DNA of 5,967 bases from Hadesarchaea archaeon (GCA_012962055.1 DTYD01000148.1:1-5967); one strand, 5' to 3'. Counted from the stretch's first letter, positions 1-5,967 are shown. Notes: generated by a model from the letters alone, not told the origin. Translations and numbers: made by a program.

Positions 1-25
1 AAAATCGAGTCGGGCGTGTTAGAAA

Positions 26-50
26 CCGATGCGCATTAAGTGCTCATCGG
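26..50 (-). repeat. Inverted repeat downstream of pantoate kinase (candidate hairpin)
   Basis: On the minus strand CCGATG, A, GCA, loop CTTAA, TGC, G, CATCGG. This is nine base pairs with a single A-G mismatch and a five-base loop, starting about 28 bases after the pantoate kinase stop. It is followed by TTTC only, so it is not a classic hairpin-plus-T-run terminator. It may be a transcript-end structure or part of a neighbouring gene cut by the window edge. Confidence 0.45.
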
Positions 51-55
51 CAATC

Positions 56-68
56 CAAACGATGTTTG
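56..68. repeat. Small inverted repeat between the pantoate kinase stop and the larger hairpin
   Basis: CAAAC, loop GAT, GTTTG on the plus strand: five perfect base pairs with a three-base loop, six bases from the next hairpin. Short enough to be chance alone; notable only for its position. Nothing else recognisable lies in bases 1-77, and the open frames there are very short. Confidence 0.3.
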
Positions 69-77
69 TAAGTTAAA

Positions 78-980
78 TTAACAGAACTTACCTTTTCTAT
101 TTATATTCGTCACAAAGATTGAGCTTGGTTCTAGAATCTCTGAAAATGCGTGTCTAACTGCCTCAAGTTTGTTCGTGCTCACGAATGCAAATATCGCCCG
201 ACCAATCATTATTTGGCTTGCCCCCACCGCCCCCGCTTCCTCAGCTGTCTGGATTAGTGTTCTCAGTTTCCCGTCAAGAAGACCGAGCCCCTCCGCGAAC
301 TCACGTGAGGCGAGCATGAAACCCTCGATCGTGGGACGTTTGACCACGTTTTCGAGCGCCAGACCTCCAAGCTTGCTGGCCCGCCGCCTGAAGCCGGAGT
401 CGTGAAGAAATTTCTTCGTGAATAGAGGGGAAAGTGTCGCACATATTACTCTGAAATCCTGAGAGACAGGTATTCGTCTCCATCGCCCGTAAGGAGGTGC
501 TCCCGGCTGAAGCCCTGTCACCAACCCACCCAGGATTTGGGCGCCGACATCCCCTAATCCCGTACCACACGTAACTTCGGCAACGTGGGCCATCCCAACG
601 AGCTTTTTGAGAGAAGCTCGTAATTTCAACGCTTTGGAGAGAGCTAGGACGGCTCCGAGAGCCCCAGCCCCGCTCGCCCCGTATCCCGCCCCGACCGGAA
701 CCTGACAGTAATGGTCCACCTCGATTTCAAACGAGCCACTTGCCACGCTGAGAAGCTGCCTGACCGCGGACATGGTCGTCTTCGCCTCGGGTGCCCGTTT
801 GCCATCAATGGATATTTTCACCTTCGTTCGATCGGCTGGCTTGACCCGAACTTTGGTGAACACGCCGAGATCTAGACAGAGGCCGCCGTTACGTGAACCC
901 GTGCGTTCCGGAGTCTTCAAATAACACGGTTGAAAAAACCCTGAGATGTGGGCCGGAACGAACGCAGTAGCTTCTGGCAT
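78..980 (-). CDS. Pantoate kinase (archaeal GHMP kinase family)
   Basis: Predicted 300-residue cytosolic kinase that phosphorylates pantoate to 4-phosphopantoate with ATP, the archaeal entry step into CoA synthesis; phosphopantothenate synthetase would then add beta-alanine. Seen: the GHMP ATP-binding loop at residues 94-108 (VPVGAGYGASGAGAL), the N-terminal FVPAHISGFF, which resembles the FVPGHITGFF opening of archaeal pantoate kinases, and GTGLGDVGAQ at about 139-148, also typical of that family. Length about 300 fits. The ATG start shares one base with the coaBC stop (TGATG), so translation is probably coupled; upstream there is only a weak G-rich stretch and no good Shine-Dalgarno site. 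It is the last gene of the cluster and ends in TAA, 77 bases from the window edge. Other GHMP kinases (mevalonate, homoserine) are less likely given the N-terminal motif and the CoA neighbours. No broken residues seen. Confidence 0.9.
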   Translation of the reverse strand: MPEATAFVPAHISGFFQPCYLKTPERTGSRNGGLCLDLGVFTKVRVKPADRTKVKISIDGKRAPEAKTTMSAVRQLLSVASGSFEIEVDHYCQVPVGAGYGASGAGALGAVLALSKALKLRASLKKLVGMAHVAEVTCGTGLGDVGAQILGGLVTGLQPGAPPYGRWRRIPVSQDFRVICATLSPLFTKKFLHDSGFRRRASKLGGLALENVVKRPTIEGFMLASREFAEGLGLLDGKLRTLIQTAEEAGAVGASQIMIGRAIFAFVSTNKLEAVRHAFSEILEPSSIFVTNINRKGKFC

Positions 981-2200
981 CAGTTACGACCCCGAAGCTT
1001 CGTCACCGCGGCATCTAAAATCGCTCTAGCTATCTCGGCCTTCGTCGAGCGCATGGGCTTAACTCCAAGTGAGGAAACTATCACAACTTCATTCGTCTCC
1101 GTCCCGAACCCGGCGCGGGGCCTCGAGACATCGTTTGCGACCACCATGTCAAGCCCGAGTTCCTCCAGCTTGTTGCGCGCGGCGGTTGCGAGTTCTTCGT
1201 CCGTGACACCGTACTCCGCCTTGAATCCGACGATGAAAGCTCCCGGCGCCTGCTTCCGTGCATTGTCGAGCACCCTGGGGGCCTGAACAAGCTTCAGCGT
1301 CGGCGGTTCGGTGTGCCTCAGCTTTTGTTCGGCCGGCTGTTCGACCAAAAAATCCTGCGCCGCCGCAGTGGATACTATAACATCTGGGGCAGGTTTCAGT
1401 TCGCGCTCGAACGCCTCACGCATCTCTCTGGTAGTTTGTACCTGTACCAGCTCCACGTTGGAAGGAGGCATTTCCGTCCCCGGACCGTATATCAGGACCA
1501 CTTCTGCGCCCCTAGAGACCGCTGCCCTGGCCACCGCTATGCCCATTTTTCCGGAACTTCGATTGGTTATCATTTTTATAGGATCGATCGGCTCAACCGT
1601 CGGACCTGCGGTCACGAGGACTCGCATGCCTTCCATGTCCCTTGGACCCAAAATCTGTATGACCTGCCGCGCGATCTCGTCTGCAACTGCTAACTTTGCT
1701 TTCCCTTCTTCAAAAAATGGTTCGATCAAATGTACGCCTGCGGAGCTGAGCTTTTCCAAATTTTCTTGGAACAGCTTGTGCCCGTACATCGATCCGTGCA
1801 TCGCGGGGACTAAGACGACAGGTTTCTTCAACCCAAGAGCCACAGAAACCACGGAGATCACAGGGGTGTCGTCGATTGCCCATGCTATTTTTCCGATAGT
1901 GTTCGCTGTCGCTGGGGCCACCAAGACAAGGTCACACCACTGCGCCAGTTCAACGTGCTCAAGCCTGCCGGTGAGCCGGGTGACCACCTCGTTGCCCGTT
2001 GCCCAGTGCATGAGCTGAGAGGTTATCAGTTCCGTCGCCTTCTGGGACATCACAGCCCGCACATCCGCCCCGTGACGCATGAGCTCCCTGGCGAGTTCCG
2101 GGGATTTGACTGCGGCCACACTACCTGTGATGCAGAGGGTTATCTTGCGCCCCTCCAGCTCCCTGTCTTTAGTTCCCCTGATGTCGTGAGATGGGTGCAT
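980..2200 (-). CDS. coaBC: Bifunctional phosphopantothenoylcysteine decarboxylase / phosphopantothenate-cysteine ligase (CoaBC, Dfp)
   Basis: 406 residues, two domains. The C-terminal CoaB half joins 4'-phosphopantothenate to cysteine using a nucleotide triphosphate (CTP in most studied homologues); the N-terminal CoaC half, a flavoprotein, decarboxylates the product to 4'-phosphopantetheine. CoaC signs: ITGSVAAVKSPE at 24-35, probable catalytic His82 in LEHVEL, the FMN-site motif PATANT at 96-101 (Thr where PASANT has Ser), and PAMHGSM at 132-138. The bacterial ACG flap is absent and replaced by EEGKAKLA, as in archaeal versions. CoaB signs: TAGPTVEPID at 197-206, ITNRSSGKMG with Asn213, FKAE with Lys327, and VVANDVS with Asp357. 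The ATG start gives MHPSHDIRG, the usual archaeal opening. It starts 46 bases after coaD with no strong Shine-Dalgarno site, only GATGGG nearby. Its TGA stop overlaps the pantoate kinase start. Confidence 0.95.
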   Translation of the reverse strand: MHPSHDIRGTKDRELEGRKITLCITGSVAAVKSPELARELMRHGADVRAVMSQKATELITSQLMHWATGNEVVTRLTGRLEHVELAQWCDLVLVAPATANTIGKIAWAIDDTPVISVVSVALGLKKPVVLVPAMHGSMYGHKLFQENLEKLSSAGVHLIEPFFEEGKAKLAVADEIARQVIQILGPRDMEGMRVLVTAGPTVEPIDPIKMITNRSSGKMGIAVARAAVSRGAEVVLIYGPGTEMPPSNVELVQVQTTREMREAFERELKPAPDVIVSTAAAQDFLVEQPAEQKLRHTEPPTLKLVQAPRVLDNARKQAPGAFIVGFKAEYGVTDEELATAARNKLEELGLDMVVANDVSRPRAGFGTETNEVVIVSSLGVKPMRSTKAEIARAILDAAVTKLRGRN

Positions 2201-2246
2201 TTAGCCCATCAATCAAACGACACTACTGGCTTAAAATCTATCATGT
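2201..2246 (-). other. Only non-overlapping junction in the cluster (coaD-coaBC spacer)
   Basis: These 46 bases separate the coaD stop from the coaBC start, while the three other junctions in the cluster overlap. On the minus strand the spacer contains an AT-rich GATTTTAAG, about 35 bases upstream of the coaBC ATG, and a weak GATGGG just before the start. The AT-rich stretch could be a TATA-like element for an internal promoter, but it is a poor match and may be chance. No hairpin or T-run that would suggest a terminator is visible. Confidence 0.3.
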
Positions 2247-2732
2247 TTACGGTACGCGCGATGGTTTCAATATTTTTCCGCGCCCGTTCATCTCCCCGTA
2301 CCTCACCCTTATCGAGGAAATCGGTTTTCCATCCTCGGCGAGGACGAACGGGATCTCCACGATATCCAACGGTGCTAGCCCCTTCGACGCCCTCATCTCA
2401 TTCAATTTCTCTGCACGTTCGCGACTCTCTGGGCTCACAACCACCGCTTGGACCTCCACGTCTTCGACTGCCGGACCGAATGGGTCCTCAAGAACTGTTA
2501 TCTCCGTGCGCCCGAGCAGCCCTTCTTTTTGAAGAAAGTCTAGGACGGACCACATTCGCATCGCCAAAGGTGGTACTCCCGCAGAGTCCTTCCTCAGCAG
2601 TTCCTGCATCTTATCCGAACAGATGCCGAGCATCACGCGCTCACCATCTACGAAGGCCCTGCGCAGAAGCGCTTTGTGACCATCGTGAAAGCAGTCGAAG
2701 GTACCCCCGACAACGATCTTTTTGTACTTCAT
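2247..2732 (-). CDS. coaD: Phosphopantetheine adenylyltransferase, archaeal type (CoaD)
   Basis: 161-residue nucleotidyltransferase that transfers AMP from ATP to 4'-phosphopantetheine, giving dephospho-CoA. Seen: the N-terminal VVGGTFDCFHDGHKALL with the HxGH nucleotide-binding motif as HDGH at 16-19, and the ISSIRVRYGEMN motif at 138-149, equivalent to the ISSTxIR motif of the superfamily. Length and stand-alone form match archaeal PPAT rather than the eukaryotic fusion with dephospho-CoA kinase. The start chosen is the ATG at 2732, which overlaps the proA stop as ATGA, is preceded by GAGGGGTG four bases upstream, and puts MKYKKIVVGGTFD at the expected N-terminus. An in-frame GTG at 2753 would add seven residues lying before the family start and is less likely. 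It sits between proA and the CoaBC gene, supporting a CoA role over other cytidylyltransferase-like enzymes. Confidence 0.92.
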   Translation of the reverse strand: MKYKKIVVGGTFDCFHDGHKALLRRAFVDGERVMLGICSDKMQELLRKDSAGVPPLAMRMWSVLDFLQKEGLLGRTEITVLEDPFGPAVEDVEVQAVVVSPESRERAEKLNEMRASKGLAPLDIVEIPFVLAEDGKPISSIRVRYGEMNGRGKILKPSRVP

Positions 2733-4057
2733 CCGACACCCCTCGTGCACCACGCCCGTTTGATTGCCTTGTGTGTGAATCGTTTCGCGCGCGGCCCGAG
2801 GTACTCGGCAACGATGTGGCCGTGCCCGACCAAAATGTACTTGGCCGTGGTCAGCCCGCTGAGCCCGACAGGTCCGCGGGCGTGAATTTTCCCAGTGCTT
2901 ATGCCGACCTCCGCCCCGAGCCCGTACCTGTACCCATCGCTGAACCGCGTGGAAGCATTGAGCATCACGCTCGAGGAATCCACACCCGTGAGGAACCTCA
3001 GGGCGCTCCCTCGGTCACGTGTTATGATCGCGTCTGTGTGCTTCGACCCGTAAGTGTTGATGTGGTCGACCGCCTCCTCTACGCTGTCCACGATTTTGAT
3101 CGAAATTATCAAGTCCAAGTACTCCGTCCGCCAATCCTTTTTAGTGGCCTTTTTGATGCCGCGCAGGATTTTCCTCGCTCGCTCGCACCCGCGGATTTCA
3201 ACCCCGGCCTCTTGATACCGCCCCGCGATGCGTGGCAGGAAATATCCGGCCGCGGCACGGTGCACCAGCAACGTTTCCACAGCATTGCACACTGCCGGGT
3301 ACTGGACCTTCGCATCATAACATATATCGATCGCCTGCTTCAGATCCGCCTTCGAGTCCACGTAAATGTGGCATACGCCTTCCGCGTGGCCGAGCACGGG
3401 GATACGGGTGTTGGCTTGGATGTACTTCACAAATTCCTTGCTACCCCGCGGCACAAGCAGATCTATGTGTTCGTCAAGTTTGAGTAGCTCCCGCACCTCC
3501 CGCCTGGCCTCGATGAGCTGAATCCACCCGTGTGGGATTCCAGTTCTCCCGGCGGCACCGCGGATAAGTTCAAAAAACGCCTCGTTTGAGCGCTTCGCTT
3601 CCTTGCCTCCTTTTAGGATCACCGCGTTCCCAGACTTGAGACAAAGGGCCGAGAGCTGGGGTAGGACATCCGGTCTAGCTTCGAATATCGCTCCGATGAC
3701 GCCGATTGGGCATGAAACCTTGTACAGCTCCAGGCCGCGGTCGAGCTCCATCGCGTAAAGCGTTTTACCTACCGGGTCCTCGAGCCTCGCGACGCTTCGC
3801 ACCATCTCGACAACGTCTTGCAACTTGTGATCGCTAAGCTTGAGTCTCTGGACGAACGCTTTTGAAAGTTTCCCCTGCGCTAAGAGACGCTCGGCATCCT
3901 CGACATCCTCTGCATTTGCTTTCAACAACGTTTTCTTGTGTTCAGAAATAACCGACGCGATTTTTAGCAAAGCTTTATTTTTTGCCTCGGTTGAAATGTT
4001 TGCAAGCTTGAGAGATGCCCTGCGAGCGGCCACGGATTTTGAGACGACTCCGTTCAT
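2729..4057 (-). CDS. proA: Glutamate-5-semialdehyde dehydrogenase (gamma-glutamyl phosphate reductase)
   Basis: 442-residue NADPH-dependent enzyme of the aldehyde dehydrogenase superfamily. It reduces gamma-glutamyl phosphate, made by ProB next door, to glutamate-5-semialdehyde, which cyclises to the proline precursor. Seen: cofactor-domain motifs CPIGVIGAIFEARPDV at 116-131 and LKSGNAVILKGGKEA at 140-154, the catalytic Cys257 in YPAVCNAVETLL, SVMLNASTRFSDG at 363-375, and GPVGLSGLTTAKYI at 395-408. About 25 residues follow the usual core end (VAEYLGPRAKRF onward); this makes it slightly longer than many bacterial ProA proteins but nothing looks broken. The ATG overlaps the proB stop by four bases (ATGA), and a strong AAAGGAGG lies five bases upstream inside the end of proB. 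Its own TGA stop overlaps the coaD start in the same way. ProC is not in the window. Confidence 0.96.
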   Translation of the reverse strand: MNGVVSKSVAARRASLKLANISTEAKNKALLKIASVISEHKKTLLKANAEDVEDAERLLAQGKLSKAFVQRLKLSDHKLQDVVEMVRSVARLEDPVGKTLYAMELDRGLELYKVSCPIGVIGAIFEARPDVLPQLSALCLKSGNAVILKGGKEAKRSNEAFFELIRGAAGRTGIPHGWIQLIEARREVRELLKLDEHIDLLVPRGSKEFVKYIQANTRIPVLGHAEGVCHIYVDSKADLKQAIDICYDAKVQYPAVCNAVETLLVHRAAAGYFLPRIAGRYQEAGVEIRGCERARKILRGIKKATKKDWRTEYLDLIISIKIVDSVEEAVDHINTYGSKHTDAIITRDRGSALRFLTGVDSSSVMLNASTRFSDGYRYGLGAEVGISTGKIHARGPVGLSGLTTAKYILVGHGHIVAEYLGPRAKRFTHKAIKRAWCTRGVG

Positions 4058-4860
4058 TTTTTCCTCCTTTCAGGCAGAAAGAGCGTGCCTGTCTCCTCCC
4101 CCGCCACCACCCGTTCAAGCACATTTTTCTCTTTCCCGTTGGCTAGTACCACAGGTATTCCCGCCTTCGTCGTCATCTTGGCGGCTCTGATCTTCGTGAG
4201 CATCCCGCCAAAACCCCGAAAATTGCTAGTTGCAAGTCTTTCCACTTTTGAGGTAACACGTTCAACGGTCCGAACTAGCTCTCCTCGCTTCTTCTTTCCA
4301 TGATAGCCCCTGTAAAGCCCTCCAACATCCGAGAGTATTACGAGAAGGTCCGCGCCTGACCCCACCGCCACATGTGCCGAAAGGGTGTCATTATCGCCGA
4401 GCCTTATCTCCTCGACCTCTACGCTATCGTTTTCGTTCACGATCGGTATCACTCCCCACCTAAGCAGCGCTGCGAGAGTGTTTTTGAAATTATGATATCG
4501 TCTGGGATCTGTGAAGTCTTCCCCGGTAAGCAGCATTTGGGCGACCGGCTGTTCGTAATCCCCGAAATACTTTGAGTACATCTGCATAAGGATCCCCTGC
4601 CCGACGGCTGCGGTTGCTTGAAGTGAGGGCATTTCCTTCGGCCGGGATTTCAGATTAAGGCGTCCAACTCCGGCCCCTATGGCACCCGACGAAACTATTA
4701 TTATTTCTTTCCCGCGGGCGCGCAATTTCATCGTCTCTTCGACAAGTTTTCCGACCTTACTAGGGTCAAGCCTAGACCATGCATTGGCGAGAATCTTGGT
4801 ACCTACTTTCACCACGATTCGCTTCGCCTTAGGAAGATTTTTCCTCTCTTTATCGACCAT
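4054..4860 (-). CDS. proB: Glutamate 5-kinase, AAK domain only, no PUA domain
   Basis: 268-residue amino-acid kinase that phosphorylates the gamma-carboxyl of glutamate with ATP, the first and usually feedback-controlled step of proline synthesis; the unstable product is thought to pass directly to ProA. Seen: RIVVKVGTKIL at 14-24, VSSGAIGAG at 56-64, QATAAVGQ at 81-88, VNENDSV at 141-147, LGDNDTLSAHVA at 154-165, SDVGGLY at 177-183, and GFGGMLTKIRAAK at 216-228. The protein ends soon after GTLF, so the C-terminal PUA domain found in E. coli ProB is absent; PUA-less forms are known. I chose the ATG at 4860 because a purine-rich GGAGGAG lies about nine bases upstream; a longer in-frame TTG start at 4893 would place that site inside the gene. 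First gene of the cluster, beginning 46 bases after the tnpB stop. Confidence 0.95.
   Translation of the reverse strand: MVDKERKNLPKAKRIVVKVGTKILANAWSRLDPSKVGKLVEETMKLRARGKEIIIVSSGAIGAGVGRLNLKSRPKEMPSLQATAAVGQGILMQMYSKYFGDYEQPVAQMLLTGEDFTDPRRYHNFKNTLAALLRWGVIPIVNENDSVEVEEIRLGDNDTLSAHVAVGSGADLLVILSDVGGLYRGYHGKKKRGELVRTVERVTSKVERLATSNFRGFGGMLTKIRAAKMTTKAGIPVVLANGKEKNVLERVVAGEETGTLFLPERRKK
4063..4070 (-). promoter_or_regulatory. Shine-Dalgarno site of proA inside the end of proB
   Basis: On the minus strand this reads AAAGGAGG, five bases before the proA ATG and within the last codons of proB. With the ATGA stop/start overlap it suggests both coupled and fresh ribosome entry at proA. It helps explain the lysine/arginine-rich ProB tail ending ERRKK. 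Confidence 0.75.
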
Positions 4861-4869
4861 TATTTTCAA

Positions 4870-4880
4870 CTCCTCCCCCT
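4870..4880 (-). promoter_or_regulatory. Strong Shine-Dalgarno site of proB, deciding its start
   Basis: On the minus strand this reads AGGGGGAGGAG, with AGGAG ending nine bases before the ATG at 4860. It matches the archaeal 16S anti-Shine-Dalgarno well and favours that ATG over the TTG at 4893. It lies right beside the presumed right end of the transposon-like element. Confidence 0.75.
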
Positions 4881-4899
4881 CAATAAAGTTCAAACTGGG

Positions 4900-4915
4900 G
4901 GGTGAACTACCACCC
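4900..4915 (-). repeat. Stem-loop over the tnpB stop codon (candidate right-end hairpin / omega-RNA 3' stem)
   Basis: On the minus strand GGGTG, loop GTAGTT, CACCC: a perfect 5-base-pair stem with the TAG stop codon in the loop. Subterminal hairpins at the right end are typical of IS200/IS605 elements, where the 3' end of tnpB plus this end forms the scaffold of the omega-RNA that guides TnpB. The stem is short, so chance is possible, but its place is the expected one. Confidence 0.5.
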
Positions 4916-5967
4916 TCCGAAAAGAGTGGCTTCCAGGGTCAAATATTGAACGCTGCTGTGTAAGCTCTGCCTTAATGTCCCAGTTACGGGATGGCTCACG
5001 ACAGCCCCTACCTTGGAGACTTGTCCCAAGGCCCGTCTGCCTATGTTGAAGGCACCGTTTCTGTCCGCATTTTCTTTCAATCCGCATCGGGGACACTCGA
5101 ACAATCCGTGATGCCTGCCGCTCCGCACGTCGATGGTCCTACAGCGCCAACACCGCTGCGAGGTGTAGGCTTCGCTCACTTCAACCACCATTATTCCTCG
5201 CCAGCTTGCCTTATATTTAATGTATTGTCGGAGCTTCCAAAACGGCCAAGAGTTAAGCTTTCGGTTGAACTTTCGTCCTTTTTGGTTGTTGCGGATGCCA
5301 TTGAGTTTTCCTATCGCAATTATCGCGTTTCGTTGTTCAGCTTTGTTTACTATACTCTTGGTAATCTTATGCAACTGATCGTTCGTGATGCGGCTTTTCT
5401 TTGTCCCAATTCGCCTTATCACCTTCCGCAGTTTCTTCCGTCCAAGCTTTCTCCGCAGGTGGAAGAAGTGCCCTTTCACTCGCCTCAGCTCTCGTCCGTA
5501 GAAGCAGGTCCCGCCCGACCTTGTGTCCACAGAACACACCACATGTCGGATCTCCATATCTAGAGCGAGAACTGAGGAGTAGGATGTTTTCAATTTAATT
5601 TCGCGTTTGACAGTGAGATGTAGGAAGTATTCTCCATTTCATCTGAGCAGTTTGGATTCACAAATTTCAAGATCATCGGTGATTCCACAATGGGGCTTGA
5701 TGGCTACCCAGACCCCACCGTGACGGAGCTTGACCGGGATGCGAATCCAGTAGCGTGCGATTTTTGTGTTTCGGTACTCGACTCGAATGAGGTCTTTACG
5801 GATGGAGAGCGGATACTCCTGTTCGGATTTGATGCGCTTGTAGAACCGCTGTGCCCGCTGTTTGTTTGCCGAATAGAGTTCAACGCTGGGACTGCCCTGC
5901 AAGAACCGCTGCAAGACATGGTATTCGTGGTCGAGAATCTGGCGCTTGATGTTGGTCAGCCCTACGA
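4907..5967 (-). pseudogene. tnpB: TnpB (IS200/IS605-type RNA-guided nuclease), partial, interrupted by one in-frame TGA
   Basis: The frame is open from the right edge to a TGA at 5641-5639 (108 codons), then resumes in the same frame for 243 codons to a TAG at 4907. Read through the TGA it gives a continuous TnpB: N-terminal LTNIKRQILDHEYHVLQRFL and LYSANKQRAQRFYKRIK, then CESKLLR-stop-NGEYFLHLTVKREIK, which is where homologues read on without a break. Counting residues from the TTG at 5593: RuvC-I Asp12 (LALDMEIRH), RuvC-II region IAIGKLNGIRNN at 92-103, EVSEAYTSQRC with Glu141, a zinc finger with Cys148, 151, 167 and 170, and RuvC-III Asp177 (ENADRNGAFNI). The C-terminus EATLFGGW looks complete. 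The start lies beyond the window. The only visible lesion could be a CGA-to-TGA or AGA-to-TGA change. A C-terminal piece starting at its first ATG would lose the RuvC-I Asp. No TnpA is visible. Confidence 0.85.
5639..5641 (-). other. In-frame TGA interrupting tnpB
   Basis: The minus-strand codons read CTC AGA TGA AAT GGA. The frame is the same before and after, so this is a substitution and not an indel. TGA is also the normal stop of proB, proA and coaBC in this window, so reassignment of TGA to an amino acid is not supported. A sequencing or assembly error cannot be excluded from one window. Confidence 0.85.

Larger units (their letters stand above)
4897..5967 (-). mobile_element. IS200/IS605-like (or IS1341-like, tnpB-only) element, right end inside window
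   Basis: Defined by the tnpB reading frame and by a short stem-loop over its stop codon. The left end, any tnpA and the target site lie outside the window. The right boundary is uncertain: it must fall between the tnpB stop (4907) and the proB ribosome binding site (4880), and I place it provisionally just after the C-rich arm of the hairpin. IS605-type elements do not make target duplications, so none can be used to fix the edge. Confidence 0.6.

Noticed and set aside
1311..2018. A 235-codon plus-strand open frame opposite coaBC.
   Set aside because: Ser/Thr-rich composition with no motif, fully inside coaBC. An antisense shadow.
2733..2753. A GTG start for CoaD at 2753.
   Set aside because: It adds residues before the usual family N-terminus and loses the neat ATGA overlap seen at proB/proA.
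1955..3487. A 510-codon open frame on the plus strand opposite coaBC, coaD and proA.
   Set aside because: It crosses three well-supported genes on the other strand, has no recognisable motif and is rich in Arg, Pro and Ser, typical of an antisense shadow in GC-rich coding DNA.
4861..4893. An 11-residue N-terminal extension of ProB from TTG 4893.
   Set aside because: It would place the best Shine-Dalgarno site inside the gene; the ATG at 4860 is correctly spaced from it.
4880..4893. An AT-rich CTTTATTG before proB as a TATA box.
   Set aside because: Transcription would then start about 25 bases later, at or after the Shine-Dalgarno site, which conflicts with its use. Too weak to call.
4991..5563. 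A 190-codon plus-strand open frame opposite tnpB.
   Set aside because: The minus strand has clear TnpB RuvC and zinc-finger motifs; the plus-strand product has none.
5639..5641. TGA in tnpB as selenocysteine or a reassigned Trp codon.
   Set aside because: TGA ends proB, proA and coaBC in the same window, Trp is encoded by TGG here, and homologues have a basic residue at this place. No Sec insertion structure is visible.
5639..5914. A separate small gene starting at TTG 5914.
   Set aside because: The frame continues upstream to the window edge with TnpB-like sequence (LTNIKRQILDHEYH), so the TTG is internal and this is the N-terminal part of tnpB.
1..5967. CRISPR array, tRNA or rRNA gene.
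   Set aside because: No regularly spaced direct repeats and no recognisable tRNA or rRNA sequence seen on either strand by eye.

Overview
This window looks like a piece of an archaeal chromosome. The strongest pointer is the archaea-specific route to coenzyme A. A GHMP-family pantoate kinase, an archaeal-type CoaBC (start MHPSxxIRG, no bacterial ACG substrate flap) and a stand-alone archaeal-type phosphopantetheine adenylyltransferase sit together. Shine-Dalgarno sites and overlapping stop/start codons are used throughout. I cannot name the phylum from this sequence.

Every supported gene is on the minus strand, so the window reads from right to left. From the right edge (5967) to 4907 lies a TnpB-type protein of an IS200/IS605-like element. 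It enters from outside the window and its reading frame is interrupted by one in-frame TGA at 5639-5641. A small stem-loop spans its true stop codon (4900-4915). Only 46 bases beyond that stop, a five-gene cluster begins: proB (4860-4054), proA (4057-2729), coaD (2732-2247), coaBC (2200-980) and pantoate kinase (980-78). proB/proA and proA/coaD overlap by ATGA, coaBC/pantoate kinase by TGATG, and only coaD/coaBC are separated (46 bases). After the last gene, bases 1-77 hold two adjacent inverted repeats and no recognisable gene.

The cluster combines two pathways. ProB and ProA turn glutamate into glutamate-5-semialdehyde, the precursor of proline; the final enzyme ProC is not here. Pantoate kinase, CoaBC and CoaD carry out the phosphorylation of pantoate, the cysteine ligation and decarboxylation, and the adenylylation to dephospho-CoA. 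Phosphopantothenate synthetase and dephospho-CoA kinase, needed to complete CoA, are not in the window.

The points most worth a second look are the single-stop tnpB with an otherwise intact frame on both sides, its non-standard RuvC-II motif, the placement of the element's right end against the proB ribosome binding site (so that an omega-RNA guide would be proB leader sequence), the coupling of proline and CoA genes, and the paired hairpins after the last gene. I found no wholly new system.
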